64,000 nucleotides of DNA from assembly GCA_027382625.1 (NCBI GenBank), contig JAJKFJ010022279.1, forward strand, positions 62,001 through 126,000, in the 5' to 3' direction. Below are positions 11,164 to 24,050 of the stretch, piece by piece. The first letter of the stretch is position 1, and the number at the start of each line of letters is the position of its first letter. The translations under genes were made by a program, and so were the position numbers. Source of the stretch: Tetmemena sp. SeJ-2015 (Eukaryota > Ciliophora > Spirotrichea > Sporadotrichida > Oxytrichidae). The notes below the pieces were generated by a model. That model was not told the DNA's origin. It searched no databases and saw nothing but the letters and a program-made list of their open reading frames with translations.

Positions 11164-14100
11164 ATGATTAGATCTGAGGAAGAAAACATTAATTCTTTTA
11201 TAAATTTATAATCCGAGGATAAGTTATTCACTCAATCTTAATTCCACAATCGTTACTCTTAAATCCTAAAGTCTAAGTTCTTTATAAAGACTGTAAATCT
11301 TAAAAAGCTAAATGAATTGATTACTAAGCATCTTTGAGGAATTGATATCATGATTACCATTTTATATTTGGAATCCCAGATGTGAATTAATTCTTTCTAA
11401 CTTGGTAAATTGCAGAGAGATAAATTGATTGAGTTTATTTGAGAGACTTACTATTAATTATTAAACAGTAAATTGCAGATAAGCAGTATTATCATGACAA
11501 GCGCAAACTAATAAGTGATAATTGAGGGAGGTGATGGTTTCATCTCCCGACTAAAGTATTTGCTAAAGTGGGCATCCCATCTCTAAACAGACAGCCTACT
11601 AGATAAAAAGCAAGCAAATATTTTGAAAAACACGATATATGATTACACTCAAAACATAGATGATGAAATGAGTAGAGTTAATATGAAAAAGACTGACTTT
11701 GACAAACTTATTCAAGTAAGATCATTTTCAATATCAAATTATTCCTCTTAACTATTAAGATAATCTCCTTTCTAATCATTCTATCTAGGTATTGAGTAGT
11801 ATACTAACAAATTAGCAGGTAGCAATATCTGAGAAAGTTGATAATTTGAGAGTTCTAAATCCTTTCATTGGGTCTTTAATAGAAAACCTGGCAATTATGC
11901 ATCGCAATCAATTACAAAATGAAGATCACGGATCGCATTAAATAGACACTCTCTTCTCTTTGCTACTATAGTACACCAATGAGTCTAACTTCGATATCAT
12001 GCAGCACTATTGTGATCTATTGAAGAAATTTAGTTACAGCCCATTTACCCAACTAACTCAGTTAGATTAAGACAGTTCTGCTTTAAGGAGAGAGTTATTG
12101 GAAAATGCCTATCGAATGTTTGAAGCTCAGCCATATTTCATGAAGGTTTGGAATGTTGCTAGCTTCTTCCACCCAAGAAACTACCAGGAATCTGAGTATA
12201 GTGAGGAAGTTTATTTATTTATAGGACGCAAAGAAAGCAGCCTTTCTCGCAGCAGTTCTGAGACATCTTATAAGTCCAGATAAAGAAACTTAATAGTCAC
12301 TTGAGATATTGATGTCTGAGTCGATGCTAGCATATGTCTCTTCTTTGACCCTCAATAAACAGGAAGAAGCCTTGAAGCTGCCTCATTATGACAAGATGTT
12401 TGGAGCTTTGAAGATAGCAGACATATCCAATGAAGACCAACAGGAGCACGAGAGCAAGATAATGACTGGTTATTTGAAAGAAAGAGTAGACAGAGTACTT
12501 AAGTCAATGAATGAGGAAATATTCCAACACTTCGTTATTATGGGAGAAGAGGGAAGTGGTAAGATGTCTTTTATTGAACTGCTCTCAAATCACTTCCACT
12601 CATATCAGAGAAAGTATTAATAAATGTAAAGCCCATTTTTCAATTTGACTTTGCTCTTGATGAACTTTAGGATTCTCTCTTAGTTTTACAGTCACTTGAT
12701 GTAAAAGAGCTTCTTGAGACCTTATTCATCATTCCTTTAGAACTCTTCAGACTAGAGAAACTCAAACACATGGAAGAGCATCACCATCATTCCCATTATC
12801 AGTTCCTTCTATACCACTTACGATGTGAAATTGAAGCAGCAAGTTAGACTGATGGAATTTTACACTCTATATCTTAGTATGAAAGTATTTTTAAGATTAG
12901 TTACAGACAACCATCGAGCAGCTCTCAAAAGTTAAACCTGATAACGAAGCCTCCTAGCTCTTGAAATCCCTTCTTTACTTTACAAGAGACATCTAAGTGG
13001 CTCTATCTGTGGATTAAAGCTCAGATTTATTTGGAATTTTAGATAAGCTTAGAGACACCTCGTTATTCAGTAAAATTCACAGACAGATGAAGGTAGCAGG
13101 TAATATGCTCATTAAAGCCTTTGAAAGCTTCTTTGTATCGTTTAATCACCTAATCAGTCTCTATCTACTAACTCTCCACACTATTTCGAAGAATGTTCTT
13201 GCTTACTTGACCTAGCGTACTTCTAATGTGCAAGTTCTAAACCTTCAGAGCACCCTTCTTAATTTCTCTCAGAACGCTAACCCTAATACTAGTAAATATG
13301 CACTGCACTATAACTATAAAATCTAATAATTAAGATTCTATCTCAAGTAAAATAGTTCTGCTCTCAGCTAGTCATCCCACTCCTCATTACTTTAATAAGA
13401 ATGCGATATTTTTACTGTACGAGTAATCTTTGAAATATCTTCTTAAACTTAAGCGACTACTGAGTTAAGGTGGTGACAAGTCTGACATCTTGAAGTCAGC
13501 AATTAAAGCACCCAAGGCTAAAGTAACTTAGGCGAGTATAAACTAAGGTCTTGGAGGCTCAGTGATAGAAAAGGATCTAAGTGCCTTCATTCTTGAGCAT
13601 TTCGTAAGGAGGGAAATCGCGAAGAAGATGAGATAAGAACAGTAGATGGACGATGCAGAAGCACTTATCTACTAAACTCATCAATGATTTAAAAAAGTTT
13701 TTTGATGTCGGAGATGAGGATTTGGTTTAATTGACCGTTTAAAATGAAGGTGTAAGACATCATGGAGAACAATAAAGCAATGGATGAAAGGACGAAGGAG
13801 GACAAGGAAAAGATGGAGAAAGAGGCTCAGTTGGAGATCGAAGCTAACTTCCCCTCCTTACTTTGATGAATTCCAGAAATCACTCTACACCGGATAGGCT
13901 GAAGTAAAAAGAGACCCAATCACAAATAAGAAACAGAAGCAGGAGATTAAGAGTGGTTCTATGCTAACTGAATTACTCTGCCTTGATGATTCTTAGTCAG
14001 TTTAATACAAGAAATCCTTCGTCAAGCTAAGACTCAAGGTCCTTTAATCTTAAAAATAAGGTTTAAGCTATAGTGTATCTTTCTACTAGGATGCTTCACT

Positions 14101-16965
14101 CTCAGAATTCAGAGCATAACTAGAGGAACAGGAACTTGCTTATTTACAAGATGCAGGGAACTACCTAAGAGAAGACCTCACAGCCCATTAACTATCTAGC
14201 ATAATGAATGTGAGCGATGTGAGTCTCTCTCAGTCCTACAACTTCTATCACGATCCTCTTTCGACAGAGACTAGACTTGTATACCAACCTCTGTCTCAGC
14301 TTATCTCTAAAATCAGAGACATCCTCCAATCTATAAGCTAAACTTGATTTGGCAAATGATAGTTGTTTAAATTGAACAGTGGGAAAGTCCAATCCTGAAC
14401 GATGCTATGTTCTTGGCAAACTTGATAATCACAGAGTGCAGGCCCAAGATCACCCCAGTTATGAAAGTCCTAACTGGACTTGAGCTCATCATCAACAAAC
14501 TGGAGGAATGGGAGGTATATGCAAGTAAAAGTGTGGGTAACTCCTTAGAAGCTGAAATAATGCTGATGAAGCAACTCATAATTAGATACCGCAAGATACA
14601 AATCCTATCTTGGAGCAACCTCCTCACCTGGAAGAAGAACAAGATGATCAAGGAAGACTTTGAAAATTTCATAAGACTTGCTCATACCCTTGAGAGGCAA
14701 ATTAAATGTAAAGTACTTTATTATTGCAAGTGTTTGACAAACAGCTTTATAAGAAGGAACCTACTTCCAAGAAAGCAAACTGCAGATTCTTAAAAATATG
14801 AGGCAGAGCTGAAGATATTCGAGTTGTTGGACTTGTTCATTAGAGACAGCTCGCTTGGATAGTTCCAGGCAAGGATGAAGTTCTTGTCTATCTTACTTGA
14901 TCACTTCAAAGCAAAGCAAAAGGCACAGAAGTACCCTTTGCTAAAAGCATAGTATAAGAACATCACTCCTGAGATGAGGGTACGCCTCCTTCATCTAATC
15001 AACATTCTTGCTCTTCATATTTATTTTTATTAAATTCTTGACTTTGTAGTGATCTACTACTCTCAATTCCACCAAAAGCTCAGCTCGACCATATCAAGAC
15101 TTGACTAAGAGGCCAGGGACAAAGTGAAGACTCTAATGGATGTCAAAAAATGGACTGTGCAGAAATTTGCCCAAGTTAAAAACAACATTGACAAGACACA
15201 TAGATAGCTCAACAAGGCAGTTAACCACGAAGAGGAGATTCTCATGCAGAATATTGCCTCTCTTATCCTCACAAGCAGCAGGAAGAAGTACGTTAAGGAC
15301 GAGTCCTAACTTATGGCAGTCGCTAATGAGAAAGGAAGCACCTCTTACGATTCTCTCTCCTCTTAAGTTTTCAAAGTACCCAGACAGTATCAGTTCCAGA
15401 GTGAAGTGCAGGTGATAAAGTAACTTAATTTCTTCGAGAGGAAGTACATCGAGCAGAAGTACCCTGACTCACTCAGCATTGAATATATCATGCTAGACAT
15501 CTTCGATAGAATTAAGAATGTGAGGGAGCTAAACAAGAAGCATATTTAGAGGAGGGCCTTCGTTGACCTACTCAAGTACATGAATATATAGAAAGGTATA
15601 AAATTATGAAAGACTAGGGTCTGCAGCACAACTTCCAATCTGGTAGTGCCATGTCTAGAATGCTTATTGAGCAACCTATTTTGCACATATGTGACTCAAA
15701 CAGTAGCGCAGATAATGTGCAAGAGTATTCTAAGTACATTTTGAAATCTTATGAACTCATGATGCTGCTTGAATCATCTTCTCAAGTTGACGAGCATGCT
15801 GATCTTCGCAACGTTGACATCATCAGAGTTCGTGGCTTCTCTCAGTCTCTGCTTTTAAAAATACTTCAATTAAATCAAGCCATGAAGACCATACAAACTC
15901 AAAGCCATCAGATAAATAAACTACACTCATAGGTTAAAGACTTCTAGCTTGAATAAAATACAGCAACAACAGAAGCATTAGATAATTAAGAGCAGACCAA
16001 TCAATCTAATCTTACTCTAGTTATAAATGGCTCCTCTAACTCTACATACAAGAAATTAGTTGAGAGATTTAGGGTCTGCTACAAAAATGCCTTAGACAAA
16101 TTAGAGATGATTAAGATTTTGGACTTCTCTTCCTCTAAACTATCCGTATCCCTTGATATAGATTTTTCTAAAATTAACAAGCACTATCTCACAGAGACTT
16201 CTCTTGAGTGTCTGCAATCTTCAATTGATGAAATCCTTACAAGATTCTCTTAACTACTGACACAATTCAATGACGAGAGTAGAGTTGAGACTTTGAGAGC
16301 AAGAAAGCTTCTAAAAGAGCAGCAAGCTATTTTCTAAGAACTTAAGATAGAAACCTAGCAAATATCTCAGCCGATAGGATAATATGATAATCAAAACTCT
16401 ATTAAGAGTTTAAGTAAGAAGGTCAAACTTCTATAAAGATAGGTTCAGTTGGTATACCAGGACGTGCTAAAGCATTTAGAGGAAACTCAGCTAACCCAAA
16501 GCGAGCAATAATAAGATGGACAGAGGAGAGACTCTAACATGACTGACACCACTATCTCTTTTGTATTATTTTTGAAGATAGAGATCCTAAGGTTTCTAAT
16601 TAGGTGGATGCTCAAAATGAGAATAAGCAAGACGACTAAAAAATAGAGCTAAGTATTAAAGAAAGACATGAATTCGTTGAGAAGATGGAAGCAATAATCT
16701 CAAAGCACATTCCTTTGATTGCTGAAATGGCTGGTAAAATCTTTTCGTTTAAGTTCCTCGGATAAAATATTTAAATCATTTTATAAAGCAGTTTATCACT
16801 TTAAAGTACTTAGATTAGAGAGGAAATAGACTTTGCTTCTAAGTTATTGGCTAAGCTGAATGGATTGATGGAATACGTTTTTGAAAATGAGACAGCTTAT
16901 TTGAAGTCATTGGCTAAGTTTAGTTTTATAACTCAAAGGATCTTCATCTATCTCATTTATGAGAA
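11164..16965 (+). CDS. MDN1: Midasin (MDN1/Rea1), N-terminus plus linker; direct-orientation block
   Basis: 11164-12611 encodes the region before AAA1 (RRELLENAYRMFEAQPYFMK; DAKKAAFLAAVLRHLIS) and the AAA1 P-loop GEEGSGKMS at about 12546. The next recognisable coding, from about 12630, is not the rest of AAA1 but the long midasin linker: KEDKEKMEKEAQLEIEANFPS (about 13800), VLTGLELIINKLEEWEVYAS (about 14470) with LIIRYRKIQILSW, SLGQFQARMKFLSILLDHF (about 14850), and KKWTVQKFAQVKNNIDKTHR (about 15150). It fades near 16965 (ETAYLKSLAKFSFITQRIF), before the acidic region and the C-terminal MIDAS domain, which I do not find in this window. The AAA ring that belongs between the two parts is at 1-7813 on the other strand. 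Frame changes inside indicate further IESs. Start chosen: the ATG at 11164 (MIRSEEENINSF); the first 350 bp are the least certain. Confidence 0.9.
11417..11479. other. Candidate IES, repeat TAAATTGCAGA
   Basis: An 11-bp direct repeat TAAATTGCAGA lies at 11406-11416 and 11469-11479. After the second copy a long open midasin N-terminal frame begins (QISSIIMTSANQQ...GGDGFISRLKYLL). Upstream frame continuity is unclear, so the repeat is certain but the excision is inferred. Confidence 0.6.
11716..11788 (+). other. Intron in MDN1 (73 bp)
   Basis: Starts GTAAGA after KKTDFDKLIQ and ends ATCTAG before VLSSILTNQQVAISEK. Splicing keeps one frame, and there is no flanking direct repeat, so this is a spliceosomal intron and not an IES. 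Confidence 0.75.
12600..12611 (+). repeat. Scrambling pointer, direct copy (12 bp)
   Basis: TCATATCAGAGA, in the frame LLSNHFHSYQR right after the AAA1 P-loop. The identical 12-mer opens the inverted block at 7813. Joining through one copy gives LLSNHFHSYQR followed by QSSQKTKHENP without a frame change, the natural path from the AAA1 P-loop to its beta-strand VVTLEETFDSKNLVGTY. Confidence 0.88.
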
Positions 16966-19900
16966 ACCAAAAAATGGAAACATAATTTTCTTTATTAGCT
17001 AATTAAAAGATATTATTTTACCTTGTAAGGATAGACTGTGTAGTTACCTATACACTGAGAAGTTAATTAAATTATTTATATTTGTAAAGATTTTTAAGGT
17101 TAGTAGTTATAGATGTGGTCGAGGAACTATACTATTTAATTTTTACTTATTAATTTTTACTGAAGCATCTTGATACTTTCAAGCGTAATCTGGGAAGGAT
17201 CGAAATACACATCCTCATATAATATAATGAAGGGAGTGACTATCTATTATGAAATGTTAATTATATACTTTTTGTTCTTAAAATATATTATTAAATTTGA
17301 GAGCAGAATCATATAAAGTCTTGAATTCTTGTAAATAAAATTTTAAAGTATACATGATCGAATAATTTAAACTTGTCATTATAAAATTATATATCGAATG
17401 CTTATTTAAGGATAAACAATATTTTCTGGAAAATTTTCCAATACAGTTTTTCACCGCAACTATAAAAATATGGATATTTTAATCCTAACGGTTTTATTAT
17501 GAATATTTTTATAATCAATTTTACAGAGTTTATTTGTTTTATAAATTAAGAAATATTTATTTAACATTCACTCAGTTAATTAAAATAATTTCAAGGATTA
17601 TTATCATTAAACATGATTGAAAAAGAGAAATAATTTCATCCAAAATTGCTAATTAATTTATATTCAAAGGCAAATGTACTATAAATTTATAGCTTTTAAA
17701 AAGAAAAATTTTATTTTTATTTTCTGACTATAGAAAATACTCCCATCATTATAATATTTTTAATCCCCAGATATGGTCTAACTCCTAATAGCGGTCCCTT
17801 GAATTTTATAATTTTATTTTTATAATTATTATAAATCATATAATAGGGTTAAAATAAAAGATACAATTTCAGCTTATTTTTTTAAATTAATTTTCTTGAG
17901 AAATAGTTACTTCAAAGCTCATCGGCAAAGGAATATTTTCCGATTGGTATAGCGGAGTCTGAACATTTATTTATTATAATACAAACATTTTTAAAGTCAA
18001 TTTTTTGAATATAATTATAATTGTTCACCTGAAGGTACAAGGCTAAAATTGTCATATTTCGGGAAATCTTACCTAGCAATAACCTTTAATTTTATATTTA
18101 TTTTTTTGGCACAATTATTATAAATTAATTCTTAATTTATAATGAAAATATCTAAAGTAAAATTATCCGTGCTCATTTGAATTGCATTTTATATAAACTT
18201 CACAAAATAAATATCAATAAAAGTATAGAAGAATTTATAATGTTAAAAAATTAAAGAGATATAACTGTATAAAATTTTAGGTTTAAATACGGAGTTAAAA
18301 CCAATACAAATGTCAATATTAATTTACTTAATTTTAGATGTAATTTATATCCTTATTAAAATTAAAAATAATTTTATGCCTCATAAAAACTGAAAATGAT
18401 TTTTTGGTTTAAGTTGTTGCCGACAATTAAATATTTAAAAATGATAGTCATAAATATAATTCAATTTTATTTAAAATTCCTTTAGAGTACTAAATATATA
18501 TTTTAAAATTTTATTTTTAATGAAAAAATTTATTAAGGCGGAAAAGAAATATTTTAAAAAACAAAAATGAATTAGCTGAGAATTTAATAAAAAAAGAATA
18601 AATTATAAATTAAATTTTAAAAAAGGGAAATAAATCAGTGGCAGTTGAATTGTTCCAATTTGAATAATTATAACATTGATTAGCATAAAATTTAAGAGTT
18701 TTTTCTTGCAATTTTTGTTGGGGGGGCTCAGTAAAGTTATAAGCGACAAAAAAATTAATAAAGATAAAGAGGATTACGAGGATTTTTCCCTTTATCTCCC
18801 TTGAGAGGTGCAGAAGATATTAAGAAGAAATTCATATTAATTTTTAACAAGCTATCGAACAAGCTGTATATCAGTGGCGAATCTGCGATTTCAACTGTCA
18901 CCATTTTGCAACTCTCCATTTATTATTTTAACCAATCACCGATTTTAATTAAATTTCATACTATATTTAAGGGGTTCGGATTCAATTTATGAAAATTTAT
19001 AATCAAAATAAAGATTCAATAGAAATGATTTAACTTTAAAGTTATAATTCTATCCCTTAATTAATTTGTTGCTCTAATTTCAATCAAATTTAAGTAAATA
19101 ATATCTTTAAGTTAAGATTTTGTAAGTTAATATCTTTTAAGAAGAAAAAAAACTTAAATTTGTGAATGCATGTGAAAGACTTATCGTTCGGGTTGAAATC
19201 AGAACATTAAAATAATGCTGAATTCACTAACAGTAGCATCTTCGACGACGCACTAATAAACCATTCAAAATGGCATTTCATAATTATTTATTCAAACAGT
19301 ATTGGAAATTCCCTATTTAATTTTATTTAAGAGGACCTTTTTGTATAATTGTTAATTAAATTAAATTTTGCAATTCAATAATTTCTAGCAATTGTCATTA
19401 TATTGGTGCTCATTAGTTTATTCCCCTTAGTCTATTTTGTCGAAACTACTATGTTGATAGGATTGGAGTCTGACTGTAGTGTGGGTATCAAGTTCTCAAA
19501 ACTCTAAATTTAATAAGTTGTCATTTAATATGCTGAATTATGCAATTTTAATAAGCAGTAGGATAATTTAAATTATAGGTTAAATTTATTTTATATAATC
19601 AAAAGATAAATAGTTTTAAGTTCTATTAAAGTGTTAATGTGGTCACTTGACCGGTTGTCTTCATATTTTAATAAGTGTTTAACTTTTGTTCACTTATATA
19701 TTTTAAAAGATTTTCATGGAAAAGTCTACCAGGCTAGTAAGGTCTCCGTAGCAGGTGCAAACGAAAAATCCAAGAAATTATTTATTTAAACAATCTTATC
19801 TAAAGAATGGTGCCTATGATCTGTGATAGAGTCATCTGAGGATATTTTATGAGATTAATTATTATAATGCTAGCACCTTTGGTTACTTATATAGCAGTAA

Positions 19901-20399
19901 TTTATAAAAAGTTATTATTCTATTGCTTTCTTACTAAGAGAATATTAAATATCTTAAACAAATAAATTAAATTTAATTTTAATAGTAGAGTAGGCTCAGC
20001 GTTTATAAAATATAATATACATCGTATCTATTTTAGATGAAACATTCAGTTAACAATTTTAATCAGACAATCCTATTTCTATAATATGTTAGATCGAATC
20101 ATTAAAGTTATAGTTTTAAGATTGATTTGTAATACTCTTTGGTACTCTTTTTATACTTAAAATAGTTTAATAGAGTAATAAATTTTGTATTTCTCGAAGT
20201 TAATTGTATCAAATTAAATCCAAAATACACTTATCACTTTAATAAATTAGCACATTTTAAATGAAATGTTTTTAAGTCTTGCTGAAATTTTGAACTTTCT
20301 AAAGGTTAATGCTCTCTAATTTTAATTAAGATAAGTCATTATGAACGTGCAATGTCTTATGATTATTCGTTTGATTTAATTGATTCATAAAATGCTGAA

Positions 20400-21850
20400 A
20401 ATTTTTTATTTTATCAATGAAATACAAATAAAGTTCTTAAATACTTTTACATTTATAAATTCAAGAAGAATAAAAAATTTTTAAAATTTAAATTGCCAAA
20501 TTTTAAAATCTATTATTGTTTTTATTCAATAATAAACTCTTTATTTTCTTCTTATCATAAATCTATTTTTTTAAAAAAATAATAAAGTAAGAGGTTTAAA
20601 ATTTTTATTAAAACGAAATTTTTAGTTTTGGCTTTTTATTTTATGTTTAAAAATATAATGAAATTTTTAATTTAAATTAATTTAAAAAAATAATTTTTGG
20701 GGTTTCATTTTTTTAAATTTTTTAAAAACTAAAATTAGTAAAAAAGAGATAACTATTTTAGATTTTTGAAATCAGAGCAGGGAGACCAAGGAAGTAATGC
20801 TTATTTTATATTTTAAAAAGCAAATATACATATATAATTATTAATTTTTTCACAAGGATTGGAGACTCTACCAAAAGAAACTTTAATTATAATATCTTTA
20901 GATAAAAGATTTGAAATTTTTGATTATAGAAAGATTAATACAAAGTGAGTAATTCTTTTTATCTTAATGTATTTTTTTTAATAAACTGATATACAGATGA
21001 TTCTTCCTTATTCTTATTCTATTACAAACAAATTTTTTGGGGTAATATTCATTTATATTTGCAATTGGGGGTCATATTAAATTAAAAACATTATTTAAAT
21101 ATTGGGTATTTTTGATTTTGAGTTTTAATTGTTTTTGTTTGGAAGGTTTCCTTTTAAAAGTAACTTTTGTTTTTAAAGATTTTAAAATTTAGAAAATTTA
21201 CCAAGAATTTTAATTCCCATTTTTAAAATTTTTTAAAACATTTTATTTTAATTTTTAGTTTTTAAAGGGTTTGGCGTTTTTGGGGAAAAAATAAAAAATA
21301 AAATTAAAAGGCTTGAATTAAATCAAATATATTTTTTTAAATTTTTTATTGGATTTATTTCTTTGGAATTTATTCAAAAAATTTTTAAATTAAAATTTAA
21401 AAAATATTTTTTCTTATTAACCTTGAAAAAATTTAAAACCCAAAAAAATTCTTAAAAAAAATTTGTTAAAAAACTTTTCCAAGAAATTTTAAGAGACAAA
21501 TAAAAATTTAAAATTAAGCTAAATAGAATCTCTCTAGCAATCCTTTTAGGTTTTGTGAAATACGAATATATTTCATTTTTGAATTCATGAATAATTCAAA
21601 AACATATTGAATTAAAAAATGGGTTTTTCTAAAGGGTGAAGAATTTCGTGAACAATATAGTTTTACTTATTTAATTAACATATTATTATAAAATTTTAAT
21701 TTTTAAAAATAATGGGTAATTTTCAATTTAAATCTTTTGCCAAAAAAATTTAAAGATTATTTAATTTTTTTTTCCTTTTAAAAATTTTAAAAATTTTTTT
21801 ATAAAAAACTAAATTAATTTTATTTAAAAATAAATTTTAATTAATTTTAA
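20400..21850. repeat. Low-complexity A/T homopolymer stretch
   Basis: Long stretches are built from runs of A or T of 4-9 bases, with occasional GGGG runs, as in 21230-21480. No gene can be read. It could be genuine simple-sequence germline DNA or an under-corrected part of a long-read assembly, because run lengths look inflated everywhere. Confidence 0.5.
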
Positions 21851-23619
21851 GTTCCTTTTGTAGAGTGTTAATGTTGCCACTTAATAAAATATTATGTTAA
21901 AATGTTATATATAAATCAATTTCATCGTCGTTAAAATGTAGTAAATCTAAATTTGTTTCCTAAAATACTTATATTCAAATAATCTAATTAAAGTAAAAAA
22001 TGTAATTACTAAATTGATATTTAAGGAATTGTTCAAATTAAGAATAAAGATATGGTTTGATCTTTGGAATTTTAAGTTTTATATTTGTATATTTTATGAT
22101 TATTTTATTCTTATTTTTTCTCCTGACAAGGTAAATTAAGCCAGCTAATACCTTTAGTGATGGGAGAGTGAACATGATAAATTTGAATTAAGTAAACGAT
22201 AATAAAATAATTGCGATAATTAGGTAAGGGGATGGCTCATAGTCTTGTTTTAAGTCTACAACATCTTGCATGATTAAGGCTCCTTCAACCTAGAAAATTA
22301 TAGAGTGCACCTTCAGCAGTAGCGATAATTTGCTCAGCTTCAAGTAACCACTAAATCTTCCACCTGGTTCCAGTGTCCAATATTTATTTATAAATAAAAA
22401 ATACCTTATACCCTTGACCTAGGAGCTGTCTCAGATATAGTACTTGTAGTTTTACATTTCAAGGTGGCCTGGGGTGGGCGAAATTGCCGTCAACTCATCA
22501 TTCACTAATTTAGTAATTTTAACCATTCATTAAGCCTTTTCAGATCGTTTTTATAATAAGTATTTTTATTTAATTAAATTATCCTTATAGAAGAAATGAA
22601 CAAAATTATACCTTAGATTGTATAGTGATAATATTAATTTACAAATTAAATGGATTAGACGATTTTTAGTTTACTATCTAAATTTAATGTTTGACACTTA
22701 TAATTCCTGAATTTAAATTCTCAACAATTTTTATATGGAAAATCTCACTGCAGAGTTATTAGAGACAATAGTAGTCATTTAAATGAATTTTAAATTTTAT
22801 CTACTGTAAAATTTAACTCACAGTAGTGCTCTAACTTAATTTTAATTAAATTAATTTTAGATTTTTAATATAAATTTTTTTATAAATTTATTATAAAAAT
22901 AGAAGATTTAACAAAATATTTTTTAATTACTTATGTAAAATCATTACATCAGAAGAAGTTGCGGGAGAATCTCCGATAAAATTAATAAAAATAATAATTT
23001 CAAATATTAATTTAAAAGAAATTTAATTTTAAATTGATAATTTTTTTCTTAAAAAAATTTAAAGTAGTATATCAAAACTCAACAACTTCAGAGTCTTCTT
23101 TTTCTTTAAAGAATAATGAGAATGTAGGGAAATTTTATAAATATTATAATTTATTTAATATGGCTCGAATAGAATGGTTGATGGGGGGTAAGAGATTTTT
23201 AATCAAGTTTTAAACTAGGAAGGCAGAGTGGTCCTCATGATCAGCTGGTACTGGAATCGGATTTGTTTAAATAAAATGGGGGAATCCCACTTTTTAAAAA
23301 TTTAAACGATTTTTCTGATAACAAATAAAAAATCATATCATCCTTAGGATACCAAGAATAGCATTGTGAACTATCCAATGCGAGATCTCAAAAAGAAAAT
23401 TAGAGCTCTTGGAAATCGGGAAAGCCTTTTACGATAAAACCCTCTCAAGTGGAAAAATGCCAAAAACAATTGTAGATAATTATAGGTAGCCGCGCTCCAT
23501 TACCGATAAATTAAAATCATAGCTTAAATTTATCGTTATGGGGGGAGGAATAATTAAAAAAAGGGTTCTTTTATTAATCTTTTTTTAAAACAACCCAATT
23601 AATTCGTTTTTGAGCAAAT

Positions 23620-24050
23620 AAAGGGTTAAAGGGGGCCCGGTAATAAGAGGCGTGGTCAATGAATTGCGTGCCCCATTTATTGCGCCCCAAAAACCAAACC
23701 CCGAATGGGGAAAAAAAACAGGGGGGCACCCCCCCTTCTGAGCAGAAGGGGCTTAACCAAAAAAACCCCTAAAGGAAAAAAAATGGTCCCCCCGGCCGGG
23801 AGAAATCGCTGCCCCGAGGTCGGGTTTCGCTGTCCAGCTGATGTGAGTTTTTGCATAATACATCCCCCACCCCTAAAAGGGGTTAGGGATGAGTGGAAGC
23901 ATCATCTTTGATTTTCCCCAGTGAGCTGCTGCATCCTTTCCCCAGGTTCAGCTGATTACCCTTGCTCTTTTAAGCATCACCCCGCCTGGATTACCAAAAA
24001 AAAGCCCAGAAAAGGGGCCCGGTCCCTAGGGGGGTCGTGTCACCTAAATT
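23620..24050. other. GC-rich island in AT-rich germline DNA
   Basis: About 430 bp of roughly even GC content, with runs of G and C of 4-7 bases and blocks such as GGGGCCCGG near both ends (about 23633 and 24014). It contrasts abruptly with the DNA on either side. An open frame at 23705-23911 is low-complexity and not convincing. Options are a foreign or contaminant insertion, a chimeric join, or an unusual germline repeat. Confidence 0.5.

Noticed and set aside
14192..14672. Two minus-strand ORFs (14192-14392 and 14367-14672)
   Set aside because: Antisense to the conserved midasin linker on the plus strand.
23640..23710. Telomere-like C4A4 sequence (CCCCAAAAACC...)
   Set aside because: Only one imperfect unit within a homopolymer-rich stretch; no tandem repeats and no transposon terminal structure.
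23705..23911. ORF in the GC-rich island
   Set aside because: Low-complexity Lys/Pro/Gly composition driven by homopolymer runs; no start context or similarity.
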